This document shows, piece after piece, positions 18,251 through 26,511 of a stretch of DNA of 64,000 nt (the first letter of the stretch is position 1; each line of letters begins with the position of its first letter). The stretch comes from Intrasporangiaceae bacterium URHB0013 (lineage in GTDB: Bacteria; Actinomycetota; Actinomycetes; Actinomycetales; Dermatophilaceae). The stretch spans positions 62,001 to 126,000 of the forward strand of contig JIBA01000014.1 in assembly GCA_000620545.1 (NCBI GenBank). The letters run 5' to 3'. Under the pieces are notes generated by a model. It was given only the letters and a program-made list of their open reading frames with translations, ran no database searches and was not told the origin of the DNA. Position numbers and translations under genes: made by a program.

Positions 18251-18811
18251 ATGTCCAGCACCTTCGAGCGCCTTCTCGGCCGCCTGCGCGACCTCGTGCG
18301 CGGCACCACCACCTCGACCCGCCCCCGCCCACCAGCGGGCCGGAAGGGTGGCCCCACGCCGGGGCGACGGGGCGCCTCCGCGACGGTCCCCGGTGCCGCC
18401 ACGCCCTACCCCGGCGACGCCACCCGTCTGCCCGACACGACGTATGCCCCTCGACCGGACGGCCGGCCTGACCCGGGCGAGATCGTTTGGACCTGGGTGC
18501 CCTACGAGGAGGACCACAGCCAGGGCAAGGACCGTCCCGTACTCATCGTCGGGCACGACGGCGGCTGGCTCGTGGCGCTGGCCCTGACGAGCAAGGACCA
18601 CGACGGCGACCAGCAGCAGGAGCGGCGGTCGGGCCGTGAGTGGGTCGACATCGGCTCCGGCCCCTGGGACGGCCGGGGGCGTCCGAGCGAGGTCCGGGTC
18701 AACCGCCTGGTCCGGGTCGACCCGGACGGGGTGCGCCGGGAGGGCGCCGTCCTCCCCCGCGACCGGTATGAGGCGGTCGTGGCCGCCGCGCGGGCCCACC
18801 ACCGCCGCTGA
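18251..18811 (+). CDS. PemK/MazF-fold protein without adjacent antitoxin
   Basis: Protein of 186 aa. Residues 1-75 are basic and Pro/Gly-rich (probably disordered). From about 76 there is a PemK/MazF-like barrel: PGEIVWTWVPYEEDHSQGKDRPVLIVG, then ALTSKDHD and VRVNRLVRVD. MazF toxins are mRNA endonucleases, but no small antitoxin gene flanks this one. The long N-terminal tail and its position next to rpsT suggest a conserved actinobacterial housekeeping variant rather than an addiction toxin. This is inference. It ends at a strong hairpin shared with rpsT. Confidence 0.8.
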   Translation: MSSTFERLLGRLRDLVRGTTTSTRPRPPAGRKGGPTPGRRGASATVPGAATPYPGDATRLPDTTYAPRPDGRPDPGEIVWTWVPYEEDHSQGKDRPVLIVGHDGGWLVALALTSKDHDGDQQQERRSGREWVDIGSGPWDGRGRPSEVRVNRLVRVDPDGVRREGAVLPRDRYEAVVAAARAHHRR

Positions 18812-18815
18812 CGCA

Positions 18816-18851
18816 GATCGGGCCCGTCACCACGAGGTGACGGGCCCGATC
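18816..18851. terminator. Bidirectional hairpin terminator
   Basis: Perfect 16-bp stem GATCGGGCCCGTCACC / GGTGACGGGCCCGATC with loop ACGA. It lies between the convergent PemK-like gene (+) and rpsT (-). No U-tract. Confidence 0.85.
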
Positions 18852-18867
18852 GCGACAGGGTGGTGCG

Positions 18868-19128
18868 TCAGAGCGACGCAACCTTCTTCGCCATGGCCGA
18901 CTTCTTGTTGGCGGCTTGGTTCTGGTGGATGACACCCTTGCTGACGGCCTTGTCGAGCTTCTTCGAGGCGGTCTTGAGGGCGTCGGCAGCAGCGTCCTTG
19001 TCGCCGGAGGCCGTGGCCTCGCGGACCTTGCGGACCCAGGTGCGAAGCTCGCTCTTGACGGCCTTGTTGCGCTCGGTGCGCGCCGCGTTCGTCTTGATGC
19101 GCTTGAGCTGCGACTTGATGTTTGCCAC
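18868..19128 (-). CDS. rpsT: 30S ribosomal protein S20
   Basis: Small basic 16S rRNA-binding protein (86 aa) that begins [21 protein letters not shown] and ends [12 protein letters not shown], the typical length and sequence for bacterial S20. Start is GTG 19128. It sits upstream of a strong terminator and downstream of holA on the same strand, the usual actinobacterial order. The 226-bp gap before it probably contains its own promoter. Confidence 0.97.
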   Translation of the reverse strand: MANIKSQLKRIKTNAARTERNKAVKSELRTWVRKVREATASGDKDAAADALKTASKKLDKAVSKGVIHQNQAANKKSAMAKKVASL

Positions 19129-19354
19129 GTTGATGGTTTCTTTCGTTCGGTCGGATGGTTGCCGTTAGAGGGCGGCAAAGCTGCTCGGGACCGGGCGTGG
19201 GGACACCCTGCGTGAGCGGCTCTGGTTGGTGCATGCATGCGCGCACGACCTGAGCGCGCACGCAAGGGTCAAAGTTACCAGCGGCCGGTGCACTCGACCA
19301 AACCGGCCGGATGCGGCAGGGGCCGGTCCGCGGGGCCGCCCGGTGGCCAGGGCC

Positions 19355-20314
19355 TCAGCGGCCGGCGCGCGCCCGCGAGATGGTCAGGATCGCCCGCTCG
19401 ACGGCATACACCGGGTCACGCCCGCCGCCCTTGACCTCGAAGTCCGCGGCTGCAACGGCCTGGACCGCGACGGCGAGTCCGTCGGCGCTCCAGTGACCCA
19501 CGGCTCGACGTGCCTTGTCGATCTGCCACGGCGCCATGCCCAGGCTCTTGGCGAGCTGCGCGGAGCTGCCACGGCCGGCGGCCCCGACCTTGATCAGCTG
19601 GCGCAGCTGGGACGCGATGACGGCGACGATCGGGACCGGATCGACGCCGGTGGCGATGGCGTGGCGGAGCAGACGCAACGCCTCCCCCGACTGCCCGGCG
19701 ATCGTCGCGTCGGCGACCCGGAAGCCCGTGGCCTCCACCTTGCCCCCGTGGTAGGTGTCGACGACGGCGTCGTCGACCGTGCCCTCGGTGTCGGAGACGA
19801 GCTGGGAGCAGGCCGCCGCGAGCTCGCGCACGTCCTTGCCGACGGCCTCGACGAGGGCACGCACGCCCTCGCTCGTGATCTTGCGACGGGCCGCCGCGAA
19901 CTCCTTCATGACGAAGTCCGTCTTGTCGCGGTCGGTCTTGATGGCCGGGCACTCGATGACCCGCGCGCCGGCCTTCTTCATCGTGTCGAGCACCTTCTTG
20001 CCCTTCATCCCGCCGCCGTGCGCGACGACGAGGCCGACGTCGGGGTCGGGCGCCGCGAGGAGCGAGAGCAGGTCGAGCTGGAGCTCGTCGGGGGACTCGT
20101 GCAGGTCGCGCACGACGATCGTCTTGGCGCCGCCGAACAAGGAGGGGCTGGCGTGCATCTGCAGGGCGCCCGACTCGTAGGTCGCGGCGTCGATGCGGAT
20201 GACCTCGGCGTCCGACTCCCTGGCCGAGACGAGGACGCCGGCGACGGCGCGCTCGACGAGCACACCCTCCGGGCCGGTCACGAGCACGAAGGGCGGAACG
20301 GCCGGGTCGGTCAT
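19355..20314 (-). CDS. holA: DNA polymerase III subunit delta
   Basis: Clamp-loader subunit that opens the beta sliding clamp. The protein (319 aa) has the N-terminal segment FVLVTGPEGVLVERAVAGVL and the acidic patch ESPDELQLDLLSLLAAPDPDVGLVVAHGG. The helical C-terminal domain (RLLRHAIATGVDPVPIVAVIASQLRQLIKV) is typical of HolA. Start at ATG 20314 gives the usual N-terminus; an upstream ATG at 20344 adds ten unrelated residues. It is followed by rpsT on the same strand. Confidence 0.93.
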   Translation of the reverse strand: MTDPAVPPFVLVTGPEGVLVERAVAGVLVSARESDAEVIRIDAATYESGALQMHASPSLFGGAKTIVVRDLHESPDELQLDLLSLLAAPDPDVGLVVAHGGGMKGKKVLDTMKKAGARVIECPAIKTDRDKTDFVMKEFAAARRKITSEGVRALVEAVGKDVRELAAACSQLVSDTEGTVDDAVVDTYHGGKVEATGFRVADATIAGQSGEALRLLRHAIATGVDPVPIVAVIASQLRQLIKVGAAGRGSSAQLAKSLGMAPWQIDKARRAVGHWSADGLAVAVQAVAAADFEVKGGGRDPVYAVERAILTISRARAGR

Positions 20315-20378
20315 GGCGCCAACCATGCCATGCGGGCCCGACACCCGCCTCCGCCCGTCCCCGCAGGCGCCTCAGTCC

Positions 20379-20449
20379 GCAACACACCCGGGAACCATCA
20401 ACCCGCCCGTGTTGCAACCGTCGAGGTCTGCAGCTGCTCGGTGTGTTGC
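20379..20449. repeat. Inverted repeat between the helicase gene and holA
   Basis: GCAACACACC (20379-20388) and its exact complement GGTGTGTTGC (20440-20449) flank 51 bp. That interval contains a further GTGTTGC at 20409 and an AACCGTCGAGG word resembling the 32-bp repeat family at 44562-44845. It lies in the 174-bp gap downstream of the dinG-like gene and upstream of holA. It could be a terminator or a small interspersed element. Confidence 0.55.
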
Positions 20450-20488
20450 CGGCGCGGGCAGGGCACGGACGTGTGCCGGACGGCCGGA

Positions 20489-22729
20489 TCAGTCGAAGAG
20501 CGCCCCGGAGGCGATGGTCAGGCCGAGCTGCTCGACCCGGGCCGAGATGGTCTCCTCGGGCAGCTCGAAGTGGTCGACGAGCTCGTCGAGCTGCATGCCG
20601 GTCTCGGCCGCGTCGCGCAGCTCCTCGTCCTGCTCGTCGGTCCACGCGTGCCCCGACGTCACCGCGCTGCGTGACGAGACCGGAGCCGGCGGCGGCACCG
20701 CGACCGGCCGCGGGTGCTCCGTGCCGTCCGCGTCGGCCCTGGCCCCGGTGAGCGAGCGGAGAGCCGGCTCCTCGACGGCCACGGGTGGGGGCGCCATCGC
20801 GTCGAGGCGGGCGAGCGCCGCGAGCACCATCGTCTTGTCGGTCGTCGGGTAGAAGGGCGGCAGCGAGCGCTGGAGGAAGCCGGCATACCTCGCCGTCATC
20901 ATCCGGGAGTCGAGGAAGGCCACGACGCCACGGTCGTCGGCCCGGCGCACGAGACGTCCGGCTCCCTGGGCGAGGCGGAGGGCGGCATGGGTGGCCGACA
21001 CGGCCATGAAGCCGTTGCCACCCATCCGCGCGATCGCCTGCGACCGGGCCGACGCGAGCGGGTCGTCCGGGCGCGGGAACGGGATGCGGTCGATGATGAC
21101 GAGCTGGCACGACGAGCCCGGTACGTCGACGCCCTGCCAGAGGGTGAGGGTGCCGAAGAGGCACGTGCGAGGGTCGCGCGCGAACTGGCGGACCAGGGTC
21201 GTGATCTGGTCCTCCCCCTGGCACAGGACCGGGATGTCGTCGCCGAAGCGGGCACGCATCACCTCGGCAGCGGTCTGGGCCGCGCGCATCGACGAGAAGA
21301 GCCCGAGGGTGCGGCCGCCGGCGGCGCGCACGAGCTGCTCGATCTCGTCGAGCGTGTCGTCGCCGGCACCGTCGCGGCCGGGCGGCGGCAGGTGGGCGGC
21401 GACGTAGGCGATGGCCTGCTTCGGGTAGTCGAACGGGCTGCCGACGTCGAGGCCCTGCCACTTGGGGGCGCCGTCGCCGCGCAGCCCGATGGTGCCGGCC
21501 ACGGCGTCGAAGGTGCCGCCGAGCTCGAGCGTGGCTGACGTGAGGACGACGGTGCGCTCCTCGAAGACCTTGTCGCGCACGAGCATCGCCACGCTCATCG
21601 GCGCGACGCGCAGCACGGTTCCTCGGCGCGGGTCCCGGTTCAGCCAGACGACGTCGAGCTCACGCTCCTCGAGGATCCGCTCGGCGTTCTCGTGGATCTC
21701 GTCCACAGCGGCTCGGGCGACCTGGCGGGCGCCGTCGGCCTCCTGGCCGGCCGGCGGCTTGAGGTCGCTCTGCACGGTGCGGGCGGTGTCGCGCACCCGC
21801 GCCAGCGCCATCCCGACGGAGTCCGGGATGCCCAGCATGCGGCCCTCCTCGAGCGGCTCGAGCGCCTGGGCGAGCAGCTCGCCGGCCTCGTCGAGCGCGG
21901 CGGTGTTCTCCGACATCCGGCCGGCCTTCTTGGCGGCCGTCATGACCATGGTGCCGGTCAGCTCGTCGGTGATCGTCGCGGTGACGCGGTCGACGAGCTC
22001 GTGCGCCTCGTCGACGACGAGCACGTCGTGCTCGGGCAGCATCTGCCGGCCCTCGAAGGAGTCGATGGCCATGAAGGAGTGGTTCGTGACGATGACGTCG
22101 ACCTCCTTGGCGGCCTCTCGCGCACGCTCGACGAAGCACTCGGCGACGAGCGGGCACTTGCCGCCCATGCACTCGTGCGCCGAGACCGAGACCTGCCGCC
22201 ACGCACGCTCGGAGACCCCTGGGACGAGCTCGTCGCGGTCGCCCGAGTCGGTCGTGGACGCCCAGTCCCGCAGCCGGACGACCTCCTGGCCCAGGCGGCC
22301 GACCGCCGCGTCGACCTGCCCGACCGACAGCAGCCCGTCCTCGTCGTCGGGGAAGCCGCCCTCGAGCTTGTTGAGACACACGTAGTTGCGCCGCCCCTTC
22401 ACGAGCGCGTAGGTAGGACGGCGGCCGAGGACGGGGGCCAGGGCGTCGGCGACGCGCGGCATGTCACGGTCGACGATCTGCGCCTGCAGCGCGAGGGTCG
22501 CGGTCGCGACGACGGCCGGCTTGCCGGCCTCGAAGGCGTGGGCGACGGCGGGCACGAGGTACGCGAGCGACTTGCCGGTGCCCGTGCCGGCCTGCACCAG
22601 CAGGTGCTCGCCGCCGTCGATGGCGTGGGCCACCGCCTTGGCCATCTCGACCTGACCGGGCCGCTCGGCACCGCCGACCCCCGACACCGCGGCGTGGAGG
22701 AGATCGTCGAGCGCGGGTCGCTGGGGCAT
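20489..22729 (-). CDS. dinG: DinG/YoaA-family ATP-dependent DNA helicase
   Basis: XPD-like superfamily 2 helicase with an iron-sulfur domain (746 aa). Walker A AGTGTGKS is at 47-54, and DEAH is in VLVVDEAHELVD. Cluster cysteines appear in YVCLNKLEGG and CMGGKCPLVAECF. The helicase C-terminal motifs include LFGTLTLWQGVDVPG and QGAGRLVRRADDRG. The C-terminus has an extra module (DEQDEELRDAAETGMQLDELVDHF) resembling a small DNA-binding helix bundle. Role: unwinding of damage-related or R-loop structures, by family. Start: ATG 22729, 6 nt after TACTCT. The symbol refers to the family rather than proven orthology. Confidence 0.92.
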   Translation of the reverse strand: MPQRPALDDLLHAAVSGVGGAERPGQVEMAKAVAHAIDGGEHLLVQAGTGTGKSLAYLVPAVAHAFEAGKPAVVATATLALQAQIVDRDMPRVADALAPVLGRRPTYALVKGRRNYVCLNKLEGGFPDDEDGLLSVGQVDAAVGRLGQEVVRLRDWASTTDSGDRDELVPGVSERAWRQVSVSAHECMGGKCPLVAECFVERAREAAKEVDVIVTNHSFMAIDSFEGRQMLPEHDVLVVDEAHELVDRVTATITDELTGTMVMTAAKKAGRMSENTAALDEAGELLAQALEPLEEGRMLGIPDSVGMALARVRDTARTVQSDLKPPAGQEADGARQVARAAVDEIHENAERILEERELDVVWLNRDPRRGTVLRVAPMSVAMLVRDKVFEERTVVLTSATLELGGTFDAVAGTIGLRGDGAPKWQGLDVGSPFDYPKQAIAYVAAHLPPPGRDGAGDDTLDEIEQLVRAAGGRTLGLFSSMRAAQTAAEVMRARFGDDIPVLCQGEDQITTLVRQFARDPRTCLFGTLTLWQGVDVPGSSCQLVIIDRIPFPRPDDPLASARSQAIARMGGNGFMAVSATHAALRLAQGAGRLVRRADDRGVVAFLDSRMMTARYAGFLQRSLPPFYPTTDKTMVLAALARLDAMAPPPVAVEEPALRSLTGARADADGTEHPRPVAVPPPAPVSSRSAVTSGHAWTDEQDEELRDAAETGMQLDELVDHFELPEETISARVEQLGLTIASGALFD

Positions 22730-22741
22730 TGGGTCAGAGTA
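22730..22741 (-). promoter_or_regulatory. Putative -10 box and leaderless start (dinG-like)
   Basis: On the minus strand, TACTCT (22736-22741) is followed by 6 nt and ATG. The box overlaps a copy of the frequent GGCATAC word, giving GGCATACTCT. Confidence 0.45.
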
Positions 22742-22959
22742 TGCCGCGGGGGTGACCGGCCGTGGCACCCGTCCCCCGCCCGTCACCGCGCGTCACCGGT
22801 AGTCCCCCGCCCGGCTCCGGCGGCTCGCGCTCCGCAAGGCCAGGTGCGCCGACGGCGGTCACGGCCCGGGACCGATCTCGCGACGAGCGCCGCGACGACT
22901 CCGCCGTGCGGCCATGGCACCGGAGCCGGCTCACCCCACGGGTGTGCTCTCTTCGGGCC

Positions 22960-24030
22960 TCAGCGGAGTGGGCTCCCGTCGACACGACGGGCCATCGCGA
23001 CGTCGTCGCGGTAGTCCGTCGCGCTGAGGCGCAGGCCGCGCGGCACCCGACCGACCTCCGTCCAGCCCGCTCGCCCGTAGAAGTCGCCGAGGCCGAGACC
23101 CTCGCGGTAGTCCAGCCGCAGCAGCTCGACCCAGGGCAGCTCCCGCCGTGCGATGCCCACCATGCCGCCGAGGAGGATGCGCCCGAGGTTGCGACCCTGC
23201 GCCACCGGGTCGACCATCAGCCGCTTGAGCCCTGCCACGTGCTCGTAGGGGAACCCTCGGGAGTGCTCCCACAGGCCGAGGGCACGCAGACCGCCGTCGG
23301 GGTCCCAGAGCACACAGAGCAGCGAGCGCCGGTCCCGGATGTCGTCGAGGTGACGATCCAGCGCCACCTCAACGTCGCGACGTGGCGCTCCGGGGAGGAA
23401 CCCCACCGAACCCCCGGCATCGTTGACGCGCACCCACAGGTCGACGGCGGCCTCCCGCAGCGCAGAGTCGAGAGCCGCCGCGGCCACGGTCTCGACCCGC
23501 GGCGCCTCGAAGTAGGCCATCGGCTCGCCGTCCGGCTCCTCCTGCAGGACTCGCGTGCCCAGCTGCACGAGCCCAGCCGACGCCGCCGTCCGCAGCGACG
23601 CCGTGTTGACGACGTCGACCATCGCCGTGACGTGCCCGTCCGGCACGTGCTCCACCGCCCACGCGACGACGGCACGCGAGATCTCACGACCGAGCCCCGC
23701 GCCCAGTCGGTCGTGGGCAAGGCGGTAGTAGAGGTTGAGGTGTGCACTGCCGGGCTCCTTGTGGCGCAACCCGGCCCATCCGATGACCTCGCCGGTCGCT
23801 CGGTCGACGACGGCGGCATACCCCAGGTCGTCCCGCTCCCAGTCGGCGATGTCATCCGCGAGACGTTCACGGCAGCGCTCGGGGCTCGGCATGCTGGCCG
23901 GCGAGTGGGCGTAGGTCCGCGGGTCGTTGTGCAGGCGGACGTAGTCGTCCAGGTCCTCGGCCCGCGGACGTCGAAGGACGAGCCGCTCGGTCGTCAGCCA
24001 GACGGCCGCCTCGTCGATGGCAGCGGTCAC
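22960..24030 (-). CDS. Tandem GNAT acetyltransferase
   Basis: Protein of 356 aa with two GNAT-like halves. The first (about 1-175) resembles RimJ/RimL-type N-acetyltransferases: WLTTERLVLRRPRAEDLDDYVRLHNDPRTYAHS, then YYRLAHDRLGAGLGREISRAVVAWA. The second (about 190-356) has RLMVDPVAQGRNLGRILLGGM (acetyl-CoA loop Q/RxxGxG/A-like) and LRLDYREGLGLGDFYGRAGWTEVGR. Substrate unknown. Start: the GTG at 24030 overlaps the TGA of the upstream Zn-ribbon gene (GTGA, 24027-24030), showing tight coupling. A longer frame reaching upstream crosses hflX in another frame and is rejected. Confidence 0.83.
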   Translation of the reverse strand: MTAAIDEAAVWLTTERLVLRRPRAEDLDDYVRLHNDPRTYAHSPASMPSPERCRERLADDIADWERDDLGYAAVVDRATGEVIGWAGLRHKEPGSAHLNLYYRLAHDRLGAGLGREISRAVVAWAVEHVPDGHVTAMVDVVNTASLRTAASAGLVQLGTRVLQEEPDGEPMAYFEAPRVETVAAAALDSALREAAVDLWVRVNDAGGSVGFLPGAPRRDVEVALDRHLDDIRDRRSLLCVLWDPDGGLRALGLWEHSRGFPYEHVAGLKRLMVDPVAQGRNLGRILLGGMVGIARRELPWVELLRLDYREGLGLGDFYGRAGWTEVGRVPRGLRLSATDYRDDVAMARRVDGSPLR

Positions 24031-24182
24031 GGCGCCTGACGCTCGGGCGCGCGCGTCTCGCAGACGGCGAGTGGGGCGCCGTCGCAGCACGGCTCGATGT
24101 AGAGGCACGTCGGGCAGCGGTTGTGCGCCTGCTCGGCATACATCTGGGTGCCGCAGTAGGGGCACGGGATCTCGAGGGCCAT
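24027..24182 (-). CDS. Small zinc-ribbon protein
   Basis: Product of 51 aa with paired cysteines CPYC (about 7-10) and CPTC (about 23-26), then CC and a further Cys, the layout of a zinc ribbon. It carries no other domain. I chose ATG 24182 because GGAAGG lies 9 nt upstream; ATG 24191 would touch the ribosome site. It overlaps the tandem GNAT gene by 4 nt and lies after the hflX terminator. An adaptor or metal-binding partner of the acetyltransferase is possible but unproven. Confidence 0.75.
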   Translation of the reverse strand: MALEIPCPYCGTQMYAEQAHNRCPTCLYIEPCCDGAPLAVCETRAPERQAP

Positions 24183-24228
24183 GCTGCTCATCCTTCCCGA
24201 GGCGTCCGACCGGGGTGCCCCCGACATG

Positions 24229-24257
24229 CCGAAGGGCCCCCTGGTGGGGCCCTTCGG
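24229..24257 (-). terminator. Hairpin terminator after hflX
   Basis: Stem CCGAAGGGCCCC / GGGGCCCTTCGG (12 bp), loop CTGGT, 15 bp downstream of the hflX stop. It separates hflX from the small zinc-ribbon gene on the same strand. Confidence 0.85.
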
Positions 24258-24271
24258 ACGTTCGGTTCGGG

Positions 24272-25777
24272 TCAGCTGGCGGCGACGGTGTATGCCGCCA
24301 GGTCGGGCTCCATACTGGGCGTGACCTTCGCGCGGAGCCGGGTCCCCTCGGCGACGTGCCGGCTCTCGAGGATCTCGCCCTCCTCGTGCAGCCGCGAGAC
24401 GAGGTCGCCACGCTCGTAGGGCACGAGCACGTCGACCTCGATGTCGGGCTTCGGCAGCTCCTGGTCGATGAGGGCCCGCAGCTCGTCGAGGCCGGCGCCC
24501 GTGCGTGCCGACACGGTGATGCAGTGCTTCTCGTGGCGCCGGAGCCGGTCGAGCACCTGCGGATCGGCGATGTCGGCCTTGTTGACGACGATGATCTCCT
24601 TGATCTGGTCGCCGCCCACCTCCGCCAGCACCTCGCGCACGGCCGAGATCTGTCCCTCGGGATCGGGGTGCGAGCCGTCGACGACGTGCAGCAACAGGTC
24701 GGAGTCGCCGACCTCCTCGAGCGTCGAGCGGAACGCCTCCACGAGCTGGTGCGGCAGGCTGCGCACGAAGCCCACCGTGTCAGCGAGCGTGTAGACGCGG
24801 CCGTCCTCCGTCTCCGTCCGGCGCACGGTCGGGTCGAGGGTCGCGAAGAGCTGGTTCTCGACCAGGACACCGGCGCCGGTGAGGCGGTTCAGCAACGAGC
24901 TCTTCCCGGCGTTGGTGTAGCCGGCGATGGCGACGGAGGGGACACCGCCGGAGCGGCGCGCGTGGCGTCGCGTGTCGCGGCTCGTCTTCATTCCCTTGAT
25001 GTCGCGGCGCAGCTTGGCGATCTTCGTGTTGATCCGGCGGCGGTCGAGCTCGATCTTCGTCTCACCGGGTCCACGCGACCCGATGCCCTCACCGCCGGCG
25101 ACACGGCCACCGGCCTGGCGGGACATCGACTCACCCCAGCCACGCAGGCGCGGCAGGAGGTACTGGAGCTGGGCCAGCTCGACCTGCGCGCGGCCCTCGC
25201 GGCTCTTGGCGTGCTGGGCGAAGATGTCGAGGATGAGGGCCGTGCGGTCGATGACCTTGACCTTGACGACGTCCTCGAGTGCGCGGCGCTGGCTCGGTGC
25301 GAGCTCGCCGTCACAGATGACGGTGTCGGCGCCCTCCTCGACGACGATGTCGCGCAGCTCGATGGCCTTGCCCTTGCCGAGCCAGGTCGCGGGGTCCGGC
25401 CTCTGGCGGCGCTGGACGACGCCCTCGAGCACGGTCGAGCCCGCGGTCTCGGCGAGGGCGGCGAGCTCGCGGATGGAGTTCTCGGCGTCCTCGGCGGTGC
25501 CCTCGGTCCAGACCCCGGCCAGCACGACGCGCTCCAGGCGCAGCTGGCGGTACTCGACCTCGGTGATGTCCTCGAGTTCGGTCGACAGACCCTGGACGCG
25601 TCGGAGCGCGGCACGCTCCTCGCGGTCGAGCTGGTCGCCGTCGTAGAGCGGGTATGCCGTCTCGTCCATGTCGTGGAGCTCTTCGGCCAGCGCGTCGGCG
25701 CGGGTGGCGAAGAGGTCGCGCTCGCGCTGTGCGGCGCGGGAGTTGTCGCTGGGGTGGTTCGTGTGGTTGCTCGTCAT
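24272..25777 (-). CDS. hflX: Ribosome-splitting GTPase HflX
   Basis: GTPase that dissociates stalled 70S ribosomes (501 aa). The HflX N-terminal domain runs about 70-190, followed by a coiled-coil linker with GIGSRGPGETKIELDRRRI (about 231-249). The G domain has G1 GYTNAGKS (286-293), G3 DTVGF and G4 NKAD. Start: ATG 25777 has AAGGAG 7 nt upstream; an in-frame ATG nine codons earlier does not. It is divergent from the methyltransferase gene at 25900. Confidence 0.96.
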   Translation of the reverse strand: MTSNHTNHPSDNSRAAQRERDLFATRADALAEELHDMDETAYPLYDGDQLDREERAALRRVQGLSTELEDITEVEYRQLRLERVVLAGVWTEGTAEDAENSIRELAALAETAGSTVLEGVVQRRQRPDPATWLGKGKAIELRDIVVEEGADTVICDGELAPSQRRALEDVVKVKVIDRTALILDIFAQHAKSREGRAQVELAQLQYLLPRLRGWGESMSRQAGGRVAGGEGIGSRGPGETKIELDRRRINTKIAKLRRDIKGMKTSRDTRRHARRSGGVPSVAIAGYTNAGKSSLLNRLTGAGVLVENQLFATLDPTVRRTETEDGRVYTLADTVGFVRSLPHQLVEAFRSTLEEVGDSDLLLHVVDGSHPDPEGQISAVREVLAEVGGDQIKEIIVVNKADIADPQVLDRLRRHEKHCITVSARTGAGLDELRALIDQELPKPDIEVDVLVPYERGDLVSRLHEEGEILESRHVAEGTRLRAKVTPSMEPDLAAYTVAAS

Positions 25778-25886
25778 GTTCTCCTTATCGTCCCACTCCT
25801 GCAACGCCAGGAGCCACTCGTTTGTGCCCGATTCGCCGCCCCGGGTACGCGACGGGTCGGCTCCGCGGAAGATCGGTGCGGGCCGA

Positions 25887-25899
25887 TACGGTGACGGGA
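25887..25899 (+). promoter_or_regulatory. Putative -10 box and leaderless start (methyltransferase)
   Basis: TACGGT (25887-25892), 7 nt, then ATG 25900. No Shine-Dalgarno is present. Confidence 0.5.
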
Positions 25900-26511
25900 A
25901 TGAGCGAGCCGACCGACCACTACTTCAGCGCCGAGCCGGCCACCCCGGAGGAGCGGCGCACCGTCGAGGTCACGCTCGACGGGCGCCGGTTCACCCTGAC
26001 GACGGCTCGGGGCGTCTACTCCCCCGACCGCCTCGACCCGGGCACGGCCGTACTGCTCTCCGGCGCCCCGGACCCGAGCCCGACCGGCGACCTGCTCGAC
26101 ATCGGCTGCGGGTGGGGCCCGATCGCCCTCACCGTCGCTCTTCGCTCCCCCGGCGCCAGGGTCTGGGGCGTCGACGTCAACCGCCGCTCGCTCGAGCTGT
26201 CGCGGATGAACGCTGCGGCCGCCGGGGTCGCGAATGCGACCTTCTGCGAGCCGGACGACGTGCCGGACGACGTGCGGTTCGCCACGATCTGGTCCAATCC
26301 CCCCATTCATGTCGGCAAGCCCGCCCTGCACGCCCTGCTCCGGCGATGGCTCCCGCGCCTGGACGACGACGGCGTGGCACATCTCGTCGTCCAGAAGCAC
26401 CTCGGCTCGGACTCGCTCCAGAGGTGGATCGCCGAGCAGGACTGGCCACTGACGTGCACCCGTCTGTCGTCGGCGAAGGCCTTCCGCATCCTCGAGGTGC
26501 GTCGTGCCTGA
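25900..26511 (+). CDS. RsmC/RlmG-like class I methyltransferase
   Basis: SAM-dependent methyltransferase with a small-domain (MTS) fold (203 aa). The SAM-binding loop DIGCGWG is at 67-73 and the catalytic NPPI motif at 133-136, typical of N-methylation of guanine in rRNA. The N-terminus HYFSAEPATPEERRTVEVTLDGR is also family-like. It is a single-domain protein, shorter than E. coli RsmC. It overlaps the following nucleotidyltransferase gene by 8 nt, so the two are co-expressed. The rRNA target position cannot be decided here. Confidence 0.9.
   Translation: MSEPTDHYFSAEPATPEERRTVEVTLDGRRFTLTTARGVYSPDRLDPGTAVLLSGAPDPSPTGDLLDIGCGWGPIALTVALRSPGARVWGVDVNRRSLELSRMNAAAAGVANATFCEPDDVPDDVRFATIWSNPPIHVGKPALHALLRRWLPRLDDDGVAHLVVQKHLGSDSLQRWIAEQDWPLTCTRLSSAKAFRILEVRRA

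Noticed and set aside
18122-18802. Extension of the MFS pump towards 18802
   Set aside because: Overlaps the PemK-like gene on the other strand, no family match; GTG 18121 has a good ribosome site.
18251-18811. Type II toxin-antitoxin module
   Set aside because: No candidate antitoxin frame on either side; flanked by an MFS gene and rpsT.
22730-22959. Hidden small gene or RNA between the helicase and the tandem GNAT gene
   Set aside because: GC-rich, no convincing frame, hairpin or RNA motif apart from the promoter-like box next to the helicase start.
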